DNA of 38,403 nt from an uncultured Burkholderiales bacterium (GTDB lineage Bacteria > Pseudomonadota > Gammaproteobacteria > Burkholderiales > Burkholderiaceae_C). Shown one piece after another: positions 1 to 8,899 of the stretch. Numbering within the stretch: position 1 is the stretch's first letter; each line of letters starts with the position of its first letter. Location: assembly GCA_937927685.1 (NCBI GenBank), contig CALBSC010000017.1, positions 1 through 38,403 on the forward strand, written 5' to 3'. The position numbers and the translations under genes are program-made. The notes beneath the pieces were generated by a model that was not told the DNA's origin, did no database searches, and saw nothing but the letters and a program-made list of their open reading frames with translations.

Positions 1-611
1 AAAGCCTGAAATGTGCGCGTTGCAGGGTCCTGGCCCGGCTCGCGGGTTTTGACCGTGCCAGCCACGAGCTGGGCCAGCTCAGCGGTGGTTGCAGGAGCGC
101 CCCGTTCCTGTCGGCGAGCAACAATCGCCTTTGCAATCGGAACAGCAAACCGTTCTTCGCCATAGTCACGAATGATCTCCGCAATGTCCTGCTGTGAAGC
201 TGTCTCCAGCCATTCCCGCACGCTCTGACCGCGCGTGGGATCCATGCGCATGTCCAGCGGCCCATCGCCGCGAAATGAAAATCCCCGCGCGGGGTTGTCG
301 ATTTGGGGTGAACTCACGCCCAGGTCCATCAACACGCCCGCGACCGAGCCATGCGGCAAACTGGCCATCGCTGCAAAGCCTTCGTGCCGGATGGTGACGC
401 GGGGATCCTTCAGCGCCTGCGCCTGCGCGATGGCTTCCGGGTCCTTGTCGAACACGATCAGCCGCCCCTGCGGCCCGAGCTGAGACAGGATGAGCCGCGA
501 GTGCCCGCCACGCCCGAAGGTGGCGTCCACATAGGTCCCCTGGGGCTGCACCTGCAGACCCTGAACCGCCTCGTGCAACAAAACTGTGATGTGTGTCCAT
601 GTCGAGTCCAC
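1..611 (-). CDS. rsmH: RsmH, 16S rRNA (cytosine(1402)-N(4))-methyltransferase, 3' part outside window
   Basis: Only the N-terminal 203 or so residues lie in the window; the gene runs off the left edge. RsmH (MraW) uses S-adenosylmethionine to methylate N4 of C1402 in the ribosomal P site. The translation shows the SAM-binding stretch VDATFGRGGHS (about residues 28-38), then LMDLGVSSPQID and GFSFRGDGPLDMRMD, all family hallmarks, and ends near TRTFQA. The chosen start is GTG at 611: it gives VDSTWTHITVLLHEAV, the usual RsmH beginning, and has GAAGG just upstream. It starts 9 bases after the mraZ stop, so the two genes are one transcription unit, the head of the dcw cluster. Identity is secure; the C-terminal third cannot be judged. 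Confidence 0.96.
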   Translation of the reverse strand, partial: MDSTWTHITVLLHEAVQGLQVQPQGTYVDATFGRGGHSRLILSQLGPQGRLIVFDKDPEAIAQAQALKDPRVTIRHEGFAAMASLPHGSVAGVLMDLGVSSPQIDNPARGFSFRGDGPLDMRMDPTRGQSVREWLETASQQDIAEIIRDYGEERFAVPIAKAIVARRQERGAPATTAELAQLVAGTVKTREPGQDPATRTFQA

Positions 612-620
612 CGTCTGCCT

Positions 621-1049
621 TCAGAAGGAGAAGTCCTTGAACACATCGGGCATCTCGCCTTGCAGGGCTTGCGCCTCTTGCGCGTCGTAACTGCCCCGAT
701 CCCACAACTCGAAGTGATTGCCCATGCCCAGCAGCATGGTGTCCTTCTGTATGCCCGCCGCACTGCGCAACTCGGGCGAAATGAGCACACGACCCGTGCC
801 GTCCATCTCCACGTCCATGGCGTTGCCCATGAAGATTCGCTTCCACCACTGGGCGCTCATGGGCAGGGCGGCAATCCGCTCACGGAACTTCTCCCACTCG
901 GGGCGCGGGAAAATCATGAGACACCCGTGCGGATGCCGCGTGATGGTCAACTGACCCTGCGCGTTGGCCAGCAGCACGTCACGATGACGTGTGGGCACCG
1001 ACAAGCGGCCCTTGCCATCCAGACTCAGCGAAGATGCACCTTGAAACAC
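621..1049 (-). CDS. mraZ: MraZ, transcriptional regulator of the dcw cluster
   Basis: MraZ is a ring-forming DNA-binding protein with two SpoVT/AbrB-like halves that represses its own division and cell-wall operon. Each half carries the DxxxR-type motif: DGKGRLSVP near the N-terminus and DGTGRVLIS near residue 80. A longer frame reaches 1118, but the conserved family start (FQGASSLSLDGKGR) follows a GTG at 1049 with ACGAGG about 10 bases upstream. This gives 142 residues, the normal family size, and leaves the repeat operator outside the coding region. rsmH follows after 9 bases. Four AGTG boxes at 10-bp spacing lie 57-90 bases upstream, so autoregulation is expected. Confidence 0.95.
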   Translation of the reverse strand: MFQGASSLSLDGKGRLSVPTRHRDVLLANAQGQLTITRHPHGCLMIFPRPEWEKFRERIAALPMSAQWWKRIFMGNAMDVEMDGTGRVLISPELRSAAGIQKDTMLLGMGNHFELWDRGSYDAQEAQALQGEMPDVFKDFSF

Positions 1050-1105
1050 GACCGTTTCGACCTCGTAAGAAACAACAGCAACGCGGTAGCGAAAAGTCGA
1101 GTTGA

Positions 1106-1139
1106 CACTTTTCACCACTTAATTGCACTTTTTTGCACT
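1106..1139 (-). promoter_or_regulatory. MraZ-box array (four AGTG repeats, 10-bp period)
   Basis: On the minus strand AGTG occurs four times at exactly 10-bp spacing (plus-strand CACT at 1106, 1116, 1126 and 1136), upstream of the mraZ GTG. Known MraZ operators are short G-rich direct repeats one helical turn apart: TGGG-type in E. coli and AAAGTG-type in mollicutes. The phasing and position support an MraZ autorepression site; the binding itself is inferred. I could not assign -35 and -10 elements with confidence. Confidence 0.8.
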
Positions 1140-1379
1140 GTAACAGGAAATTACAACGCCGCAAGAGGTGGAATGCGATTTTTTTCAATGAAATCAATGA
1201 CTTAGAGTCGACTCCGGCGAACAAGTCGGATGAATTTTTCGTTCAAAATTAAGTACTTAGAAAACCCACTGAATGTGAGACTTGAGGAGTTCGTCCTGTG
1301 TGCGACAGGCCACGGGAGCGCGCGGAGCGCCTGGCCACCCTGTCGACGCACATCGGCCCCCTCAGCCCGCACCGTGGGC
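1140..1379. other. Intergenic stretch upstream of mraZ, no gene seen
   Basis: Between the MraZ boxes and the terminator of the next minus-strand gene I see no convincing coding frame or RNA gene. The part nearest mraZ (about 1140-1260) is AT-rich and should hold the dcw promoter. The part from about 1300 is GC-rich without recognisable structure. Confidence 0.6.
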
Positions 1380-1404
1380 AAAAAAAAAGCCTCCCGCAGG
1401 AGGC
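1380..1404 (-). terminator. Rho-independent terminator of the DksA-family gene
   Basis: Read on the minus strand, a perfect GCCTCC/GGAGGC stem (1404-1399 with 1394-1389) with a four-base loop is followed by nine T (1388-1380). It lies about 60 bases after the stop of the gene at 1463-2800 and has no comparable T run on the other side, so it acts on the minus strand. Confidence 0.92.
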
Positions 1405-1462
1405 TTTTGGCCGGAGGACGCCATGGAAACGCCCGTCAGCAGCAGGGATTCAGCAGGAAGGC

Positions 1463-2800
1463 TCAATCCCCGAACATTTTTTGCTTCAACTCGCGACGCT
1501 GCTGGGCTTCGAGCGACAGGGTGGCGGTCGGGCGGGCGAGCAGGCGCCCCACCCCGATCGGTTCGCCAGTTTCATCGCAATAGCCATAATCTCCGGCGTC
1601 GATTTGCTGAATGGATTGCTCGATCTTCTTGAGCAACTTGCGTTCACGGTCACGGGTGCGCAGCTCGAGAGCGTGCTCTTCCTCGATGGTGGCGCGGTCG
1701 GCCGGATCGGGCACGATCACGGTGTCTTCACGCAGGTGCTCGGTGGTTTCACCGGCGTTGGCGAGGATGTCCTGTTTGAGTTGCACGAGTTTGCGACGGA
1801 AATAAGCCATCTGCACGTCGTTCATGTACTCGGCATCGGGCATGGCGATCAGGTCGGCATCGGACAGTTGTTCGATGGACTTGGTCTTCCAGTTGTTGGC
1901 GAGTTTGGCGTCTTTCTTGGGAATCACAGGCACGAGAGAGGGAGGTGGGGCTTTGGCAGGTCCGTAGCTGGCTTTCGCCGCCGTGGAGGCCACCACTGGA
2001 GCCGGAGGAGGGGGCACCATCGCGGCGGCCTTGGCGGCCCGGGAGGACTTGCGAGGCGTGGCTTCTGGTGCAACGGAGGGTGGCGTGGCTGGCACGGCCG
2101 GGGCAGGGGCCGCTTTGGCCACCGGCGCGAGCGCAGGTTTGCCGGGTGCGGGGACCGCCTTGGCCGGGGAGGCAGTGGCTTTGGCAGCCGCCTTGGCCAC
2201 CGGTTTGACGGGGGCTTTGGGCGCGGCGACTGGCTTGGCCGTTGGTTTGCCTGCTGGCTTACTCACGGCCTTGGGGGCCGGGGATTTGGCAGCGGTCTTG
2301 GGCTGGGCTTTGGGGGCGACTTTCGTTGCGCCTTTGGCCACCGCTTTCGGTGCGGCTTTGGGCGTTGCTTTGGGGGTTGCTTTGGGCGCAGCCTTGGGCG
2401 ATGACTTGGCCGAGGCTTTGACAACGGCTTTGGCCGTGGATTTCACGGGGGCCTTGACGGACACTTTTGCAGACGCCTTGGTCGCAACCTTGACCGGTGC
2501 TTTCACCGGTGCTTTGGCCGCTTTGGCCGGTACTTTGGCATTCACGGGGGCGGCTGGCTTGGCAGCTGTCTTGGAAGTCACCTTGGCCTGGGGCTTGGCC
2601 ACCGGTTTCACGGGTTTGCCCGCGACCTTGCTGGCCGCCTTGCCCTTCGCGGGGGTCGCCACTTTCGCAACGGGTTTGGCGGCCGGTTTGGCTGTGGGCT
2701 TGACCACTGGCTTCTTGGCCACGGGCTTGCCCTTGGCCGAGGCGGCGGGGCGTGCTGGGGCTTTGGCCTTGGCGGAACTGGATCGGGCAGGGGCTTTCAC
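1463..2800 (-). CDS. DksA/TraR-family RNA polymerase regulator with long Lys/Ala/Pro-rich N-terminal extension
   Basis: The last 147 residues (about 299-445) are a complete DksA module. The coiled-coil tip DPADRA (Asp365 and Asp368, matching the E. coli D71/D74 motif that acts in the RNA polymerase secondary channel) is followed by RDRERKLLKKIEQ. The zinc-finger region reads YCDETGEPIG...RPTATLSLEAQ: only the first of four zinc cysteines remains (Cys408; the others are Thr, Ser, Ala), so it should not bind zinc normally. Residues 1-298 are low-complexity KPAAK/KAAPK-type repeats resembling histone H1 tails, probably unstructured and nucleic-acid binding; this is inference. The start is GTG at 2800 with GAGGAG 8 bases upstream, so the tail belongs to the gene. 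It lies downstream of a COG0523 GTPase. It may be the housekeeping dksA or a zinc-independent paralogue. Confidence 0.9.
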   Translation of the reverse strand: MKAPARSSSAKAKAPARPAASAKGKPVAKKPVVKPTAKPAAKPVAKVATPAKGKAASKVAGKPVKPVAKPQAKVTSKTAAKPAAPVNAKVPAKAAKAPVKAPVKVATKASAKVSVKAPVKSTAKAVVKASAKSSPKAAPKATPKATPKAAPKAVAKGATKVAPKAQPKTAAKSPAPKAVSKPAGKPTAKPVAAPKAPVKPVAKAAAKATASPAKAVPAPGKPALAPVAKAAPAPAVPATPPSVAPEATPRKSSRAAKAAAMVPPPPAPVVASTAAKASYGPAKAPPPSLVPVIPKKDAKLANNWKTKSIEQLSDADLIAMPDAEYMNDVQMAYFRRKLVQLKQDILANAGETTEHLREDTVIVPDPADRATIEEEHALELRTRDRERKLLKKIEQSIQQIDAGDYGYCDETGEPIGVGRLLARPTATLSLEAQQRRELKQKMFGD

Positions 2801-2942
2801 GGGCGTCTCCTCACAATCCGACAGCGCCCGCCCAAATGGGCTGTTGCAAGGGCGCTGTGGGTATCGTGCATGTTCTGTGTGATGTGTACCCCAGACGACC
2901 CGGGTCGTCGAGACCCCGGCGTGAGCGGCGCGCGGATTGTAC

Positions 2943-4043
2943 TCAGACTAAGGACTGTTCCAGGCCCTGGACAAAAATATCGCGCGGCAAATCGATGCCA
3001 ATGAACACCATTTTGCTAATCCGGGCCTCATCCGGCCCCCAGGCCGGCCCCAAATCGCTGCCCATGAGCTGGTGCACGCCCTGGAAAATCACCTTGCGCT
3101 CGGTGCCCTTCATGTTGAGCACACCCTTGTAGCGCAGCATGCGCGGGCCATAAATGTTGACGATGGCGCCCAGGAAATCCTCGAGCTTGGCCGGATCGAA
3201 CGCGCGCGGCGACTTGAAGACAAAGCTCTTGACGTCGTCATCGTGGTAGTGATGATGGCCGGGGTGGTGCGAGGGGTGGTCGCAATGCTCGCCATGGTCG
3301 TGGTCATGATCGCCATGGGCATGGCCGTGATCGTGGCCATGCTGATGCGACGGGTGGTCGCAGTGCTCGCCGTGCTCGTGGTCGTGCCCGTCGTTCAGGA
3401 AGTCCGGGTCGATGTCGAGCTTCGCGTTGAGGTTGAAACCGCGCAGGTCAAACACCTCGGCCAGCGACACGTCGCCGAAATGCACCGCCTTTTGCGGCGC
3501 GCGGGGGTTCATGTGCTTGAGACGGTGCTGCAGGGCGTCCAGCTCCTGCGGCGACACGAGGTCGGACTTGCTGATGAAGATCTGGTCGGCAAACCCCACC
3601 TGGCGGCGCGCCTCCTGGCGGTCATTGAGCTGCTGGGCCGAGTGCTTGGCGTCCACCAGGGTGAGGATGGAGTCGAGCAGGAAGCCTTCGGCAATTTCGT
3701 CGTCCATGAAGAAGGTCTGCGCCACCGGACCGGGGTCGGCCAGGCCGGTGGTTTCGATCACCACACGCTCGAAGTCCAGCTCGCCCTTGCGGCGCTTTTC
3801 CGCCAGGTCACGCAGGGTGGTGCGCAGGTCCTCACGGATGGTGCAGCACACGCAGCCGTTGCTCATCTGGATGATCTGCTCGTTGGTGTCAGCGACCAGG
3901 ATGTCGTTGTCGATGTTTTCCTCGCCAAACTCGTTCTCGATGACGGCAATCTTCTGACCGTGGGCCTCGGTGAGCACGCGCTTGAGCAGGGTGGTTTTTC
4001 CAGAGCCCAGAAAACCGGTGAGGATGGTGGCAGGAATCAGCAT
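2943..4043 (-). CDS. COG0523 (CobW/ZNG1-type) G3E GTPase, putative metallochaperone
   Basis: This 366-residue protein belongs to the G3E P-loop GTPases that insert or allocate metals. Visible are the Walker A motif GFLGSGKT (10-17), the diagnostic CVCC metal motif (64-67), ETTGLADP around 97-104, the guanine-specificity motif SKSD (158-161), and the C-terminal CobW_C domain (from about 272). A spacer at about 220-267 is extremely His/Asp-rich and contains a repeated GEHCDHPSH unit, a likely metal reservoir. Start is ATG 4043, directly before MLIPATILTGFLGSGKTT; the Shine-Dalgarno is poor. The metal is not determinable from sequence; zinc is suggested by the His-rich loop and by the neighbouring cysteine-poor DksA, since COG0523 and zinc-free DksA genes occur together in zinc-starvation regulons of other proteobacteria. 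I saw no Zur box. Confidence 0.9.
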   Translation of the reverse strand: MLIPATILTGFLGSGKTTLLKRVLTEAHGQKIAVIENEFGEENIDNDILVADTNEQIIQMSNGCVCCTIREDLRTTLRDLAEKRRKGELDFERVVIETTGLADPGPVAQTFFMDDEIAEGFLLDSILTLVDAKHSAQQLNDRQEARRQVGFADQIFISKSDLVSPQELDALQHRLKHMNPRAPQKAVHFGDVSLAEVFDLRGFNLNAKLDIDPDFLNDGHDHEHGEHCDHPSHQHGHDHGHAHGDHDHDHGEHCDHPSHHPGHHHYHDDDVKSFVFKSPRAFDPAKLEDFLGAIVNIYGPRMLRYKGVLNMKGTERKVIFQGVHQLMGSDLGPAWGPDEARISKMVFIGIDLPRDIFVQGLEQSLV

Positions 4044-4126
4044 GGGGAGACAGTCTCGGGTTGGCCCATCGGGGCGAGCACAGGTGAACCCGGCAGTGTA
4101 GCCGCCAATTCAAGCCCGCACAGGGA

Positions 4127-4174
4127 GGCCTGGCTCCTTGACGGACGTGTGTGCGGTCACGCACACGCCAGGCC
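4127..4174 (-). other. Nested inverted repeat upstream of the COG0523 gene
   Basis: An outer perfect 8-bp stem (GGCCTGGC 4127-4134 with GCCAGGCC 4167-4174) encloses an inner perfect 7-bp stem (GTGTGCG 4149-4155 with CGCACAC 4160-4166). There is no T run, so it is not an ordinary terminator. It lies about 85 bases upstream of the GTPase start and about 65 bases after the rlmI stop. It could be an RNA leader structure, a Rho-type end or an operator; function unknown. Confidence 0.45.
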
Positions 4175-4237
4175 ATCGCCGACCGCCCGGTGGGGGGCCG
4201 TCGCCCGGGGCCGGTGAGGGCACGGTCGGGGGACGGA

Positions 4238-5461
<1,224 letters not shown>

Positions 5462-5476
5462 GCCGGGTATTGTCCT

Positions 5477-6460
5477 TCAGGCGGGCCCCTGGGACTTCTT
5501 GCGCGCACGAGGGTGTGCCGCTTCATACACCTTGGCCAGGTGCTGAAAATCCAGTCGTGTGTAGACCTGGGTGGTGCTGATGCTGGCGTGGCCCAGCAAC
5601 TCCTGCACGGCGCGCAAGTCGCCACTGGACTGCAGCACATGGCTGGCAAACGAGTGCCGCAGCATGTGCGGATGCACCGGCACCGCCACACCGGCGCGTT
5701 GGCTGCGGCTTCGCAAACGCTGCCACACGGCCTGGGCGGTGATGCGCCGCCCACGCGGGCCCACGAAGAGTGCAGCCTCATCGCGTGCCATGCCAGATGG
5801 CGCACCCGAGCTGCGCACCGTCAGCCACCGCTGCACCGCCTGCACCGCAGGTCCACCCAGCGGCACGCTGCGACGCTTGCTGCCTTTACCCAGCACATGG
5901 GCCAAGCCGGCGCCCATGTCGAGCCAGCCACGCGCCTGGTCCGACGGGGCACAGTCCAGCCCCACCAACTCGCCCACGCGCAAGCCACTGCCGTACAGCA
6001 ATTCCACCATGGCCGCATCGCGAGCCTCCGCCCACGGGTCGGCGTCGGGCTCCTGGTGATTGGCCAGTTGCAGGGCCTCCTCCACACTCAGCGCCTTGGG
6101 CAAGGGCTTGGCCTGACGGGGGGCGCGAATGCCCTGCACCGGGTTGGCCGATACCCGGCCTTCGCGCGCCAGCCAGGTGTAAAAACCGCGCCACCCCGAC
6201 AGAATCAGCGCGATGCCACGGCCGCTTCGACCTGACGCATGCATGGCGGCCATCCAGCGCCGGAGGTGGGCCGGCTGCACCTGCTCGAGGTCCACGCCGG
6301 CCTGTTGCGCCGAGGCGCACAGCTTGCGCAGGTCTTCGGTGTAGAGGGCCAGGGTGCGCGCCGCCAGGCGCTTTTCAAATTGCACGTGGTCGAGATAACG
6401 CCGCACGGGAGGTGGCAGGCTGTCGATTGACTCGTCCTGCGGAGCGGGCGTTGAGCTCAT
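5477..6460 (-). CDS. xerC: XerC tyrosine recombinase
   Basis: XerC works with XerD at dif, under FtsK control, to resolve chromosome dimers. The 327-residue protein has the N-terminal SAM-like core-binding domain (RRYLDHVQFEKRLAARTLALY) and the catalytic motifs in order: SGLRVGEL (Arg), GKGSKRR (Lys), HMLRHSFASH (His, Arg), LGHASISTTQVYTR (His, then nucleophile Tyr). Size and position after dapF and the DUF484 gene match proteobacterial xerC. I chose ATG 6460; an in-frame TTG at 6508 would add 16 residues lacking family character. Neither has a strong ribosome binding site, so the start is moderately certain. This is the housekeeping recombinase and unrelated in role to the recombinase at 18362. 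Confidence 0.93.
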   Translation of the reverse strand: MSSTPAPQDESIDSLPPPVRRYLDHVQFEKRLAARTLALYTEDLRKLCASAQQAGVDLEQVQPAHLRRWMAAMHASGRSGRGIALILSGWRGFYTWLAREGRVSANPVQGIRAPRQAKPLPKALSVEEALQLANHQEPDADPWAEARDAAMVELLYGSGLRVGELVGLDCAPSDQARGWLDMGAGLAHVLGKGSKRRSVPLGGPAVQAVQRWLTVRSSGAPSGMARDEAALFVGPRGRRITAQAVWQRLRSRSQRAGVAVPVHPHMLRHSFASHVLQSSGDLRAVQELLGHASISTTQVYTRLDFQHLAKVYEAAHPRARKKSQGPA

Positions 6461-6527
6461 GGCCGGTTCTGTCAGGGCGGCTTGGTGGGCGCAGGCGTGG
6501 TCGCGCAACGGGCCGTCACGCGGCCGT

Positions 6528-7250
6528 TCAACGCAGCCGGCTCAGGGCAGCGCTGGCGATGTCGCCCATGCGCTCCAGAAACTCGGTGCCCATGCCAGCG
6601 TGGTAGCGCTGCGGGTCGGGCGAGGCCAGTACCAGCAGGCCAATGGCCGGGGGTTGGGTCTCGCGCTCGGCCGCGCCCCCCAGGCTGGCGGTTTGAGGCT
6701 CGGTGTGGGGACGCAAGGCCACCATGGCCACCGACTGGGCGGCAGCAGGCTCGGGCAGCCACTGCACGGCCTCAAAACCCGTGTTGACGCCGCAATAGGG
6801 TTGCGCCAAGCCACTGGCAAAGGTGCGCACATCCTCGCTGCAGCCCTGCGCAAAGGGCTCGATGGTGAACTCATCGGCCACGCCCCAGACGCGTAAGGCC
6901 ACCTGCGGCACCATGAATTGCGCCTGCAGCTGCTCGACGACGGTGTGGGGCAGATCGCGACTCACCCGGGTCAGCAACAGGCTTTGCGACCAGCGATGCA
7001 ACCGGTCGGCCAGGATGGCGTTGTCGTTGCCATTGCGAATCATGTCCATCATGCGCAACTCCAGCGCACGGATTTTTTCGCGCAGCATCTCGGCCTGACG
7101 CTCCTGCAGGCTGACTGCGCGCTGGCCATGCGGGCTGGTCAGGCGCACGACGGACAACAACTCGGCATGGCGGGCAAAAAAGTCCGGGGTGTGCACCAGG
7201 AAATTGGCGATGTCGTCTTCGGTGATGGGGTTCATGGAGGAAGGGTTCAT
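6528..7250 (-). CDS. DUF484 family protein
   Basis: The 240-residue protein begins with ITEDDIANFLVHTPDFFARHAELLSVVRL, the typical DUF484 opening, then SLQERQAEMLREKIRALELRMMDMIRNG, a predicted coiled coil at about 45-75, then a GAF-like region ending GMGTEFLERMGDIASAALSRL. The biochemical function is not established for the family. The gene is usually found between dapF and xerC, as here. ATG 7250 overlaps the dapF stop in an ATGA arrangement, which suggests translational coupling; a second in-frame ATG at 7235 is a possible alternative. Confidence 0.88.
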   Translation of the reverse strand: MNPSSMNPITEDDIANFLVHTPDFFARHAELLSVVRLTSPHGQRAVSLQERQAEMLREKIRALELRMMDMIRNGNDNAILADRLHRWSQSLLLTRVSRDLPHTVVEQLQAQFMVPQVALRVWGVADEFTIEPFAQGCSEDVRTFASGLAQPYCGVNTGFEAVQWLPEPAAAQSVAMVALRPHTEPQTASLGGAAERETQPPAIGLLVLASPDPQRYHAGMGTEFLERMGDIASAALSRLR

Positions 7251-8134
7251 GTCGGAATATCGATCTCGCCGTGGAAAACAGTGGTGGCGGGGCCACGCAT
7301 GAAAACAGAATGCGACAGGGCGGCGGTGGGGGACCCCGCGCCATCCCAGGCAATGGTGAGTACGCCCCCGTGGGTGTGCACCTGCACCTCGGGGTCGAGC
7401 CGGCCCAGCCGGATACCGGCGACCACGGCTGCGCAGGCACCGGTGCCGCAGGCGAGCGTCTCGCCAGCCCCGCGTTCAAACACGCGCAAGCGCACGTGCG
7501 AGCGGCTCAGGGCCTGCATGAAGCCCACATTGACGCGGCGCGGAAACGCCGCATGGCGCTCGATCAACGGGCCCTGGGACAGCACTGGCGCGGTGTCGAC
7601 ATCCTCGACCCACATCACCGCGTGCGGATTGCCCATCGACACCACGGCCACCTCGGGCGTGCTGCCATCGGACAGCGGCAAACGCCAGGTTTCCCAGCCC
7701 ACGTCCGGTTGCGGCACGTGGGTGGCGTGGGCCGGGTCGAAAGGCACGCGGGACACCTCGAACACAGGCGCGCCCATGTCCACCCGCACCTGACCATCGC
7801 TCAGCTCGTGCAACTCGATGACGCCGCCGTGCACCTGCACGCGCACCGAGGTTTTGTCGGTCAGCCCCTGCTCACGCACATAGCGCACAAAGCAGCGCGC
7901 GCCGTTGCCACAGTGCTCCACCTCGCCGCCATCGGCGTTGTGGATGACGTACTCGAAATCGACCCCCGGCTGCGGTGCGGCGCGCACGCTGAGAATCTGA
8001 TCCGCCCCGATGCCGAAATGGCGGTCGGCCAACCAGCGGTACTGGGCCGTGCTCAGCCCCAGGCGACCGCGGGTTTCGTCCAGCACGATGAAGTCGTTGC
8101 CGGCACCCTGCATCTTGGTGAAACGGATATGCAT
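7247..8134 (-). CDS. dapF: Diaminopimelate epimerase
   Basis: DapF interconverts LL- and meso-diaminopimelate in lysine and peptidoglycan synthesis, without cofactor, using two cysteines as acid and base. Both are visible: Cys75 in EHCGNGARCF and Cys229 in LACGTGACAAVV. The start MHIRFTKMQGAGNDFIVLDE is the standard family N-terminus. Length 295 is slightly above average, with an insert around VPQPDVGWETWR. It is the first gene of a minus-strand unit with the DUF484 gene, xerC and rlmI; its promoter should lie in 8135-8308. Confidence 0.97.
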   Translation of the reverse strand: MHIRFTKMQGAGNDFIVLDETRGRLGLSTAQYRWLADRHFGIGADQILSVRAAPQPGVDFEYVIHNADGGEVEHCGNGARCFVRYVREQGLTDKTSVRVQVHGGVIELHELSDGQVRVDMGAPVFEVSRVPFDPAHATHVPQPDVGWETWRLPLSDGSTPEVAVVSMGNPHAVMWVEDVDTAPVLSQGPLIERHAAFPRRVNVGFMQALSRSHVRLRVFERGAGETLACGTGACAAVVAGIRLGRLDPEVQVHTHGGVLTIAWDGAGSPTAALSHSVFMRGPATTVFHGEIDIPT

Positions 8135-8308
8135 GAGGCGTCATTATCGGGCCACGCGGATGCGTTGTCGCCCAGGGGCGTGCATGCCATGGACAGCCAC
8201 CCCCTGTCGCGGTGTAATTCATCCACACAGCCGGCGTGTCCGCGGCCGGCGCACACCGCGTTCACCGTATTTTTGACAACCGCCCTCTGGCTGTTTTGAC
8301 ACCCCACC

Positions 8309-8878
8309 ATGACCTCACCGACATCCCCCTCCCCCCGCATCACGCCCTGGACCCCCGAGCTCAAACCCCAACCTGCCGAGCTGGTGGACACCATCCTGGC
8401 CCGACGCAAGGGCCGCTTGCTCAACCTTGACCACGTGCTGCTGTGGAGCGAGCCGGTGGCGCGGGGCTGGAACAGCTTCATGGGCAGCGTGCGCACCGGG
8501 CTGTCGGTGGAGCGCAAATGGCTGGAGCTGGGCATTTGCACCGTGGCATTGCTGACTGGTGCCCACTACGAGTACCACCACCACCGGCCGGACTTTCTGG
8601 CGGCGGGCGGCCGGCCTCAGGAACTCGACGCCCTGGAGCGTGTGATGGCGGCCGACCCCTGCCAGCCCGTGGAGGATCCGGACCTGGGCACGGTGGAGCG
8701 GCTGATCGTTCAATACGCCGCACAGATCACGCGGCAGATCCAGGTGGACGACGCCTTGTTTGCTGCCTTGCAGCAGCATCTGGACACCACGGGTCTGGTC
8801 GAGTTGACCATGTCCATCTCGGCCTACAACATGGTGGCCCGCGTGCTGATCGCCACCGGCATCCAGCCCGAAGACTGA
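8309..8878 (+). CDS. Carboxymuconolactone decarboxylase (CMD)/AhpD-like family protein
   Basis: The 189-residue protein contains the core CMD motif around 65-95: VERKWLELGICTVALLTGAHYEYHHH, a helix with the E...GA.YE.xxH pattern. The CxxC pair of redox-active AhpD proteins is absent (only Cys77), so peroxidase-partner activity is unlikely; relatives without CxxC include decarboxylases and many unassigned proteins. The substrate is unknown. Two TTGACA boxes (8273-8278 and 8295-8300) lie directly upstream in the divergent region shared with dapF, the second only 8 bases from the ATG, so at most one can be a -35. A Nudix/MBL gene follows 21 bases after the stop, possibly co-transcribed. Confidence 0.8.
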   Translation: MTSPTSPSPRITPWTPELKPQPAELVDTILARRKGRLLNLDHVLLWSEPVARGWNSFMGSVRTGLSVERKWLELGICTVALLTGAHYEYHHHRPDFLAAGGRPQELDALERVMAADPCQPVEDPDLGTVERLIVQYAAQITRQIQVDDALFAALQQHLDTTGLVELTMSISAYNMVARVLIATGIQPED

Positions 8879-8899
8879 ACCGCTTGGTCATAATGCGCC

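Noticed and set aside
2801..2942. Zur box upstream of the DksA-family gene
   Set aside because: No GTTATAnnATAAC-like palindrome is visible here or upstream of the COG0523 gene.
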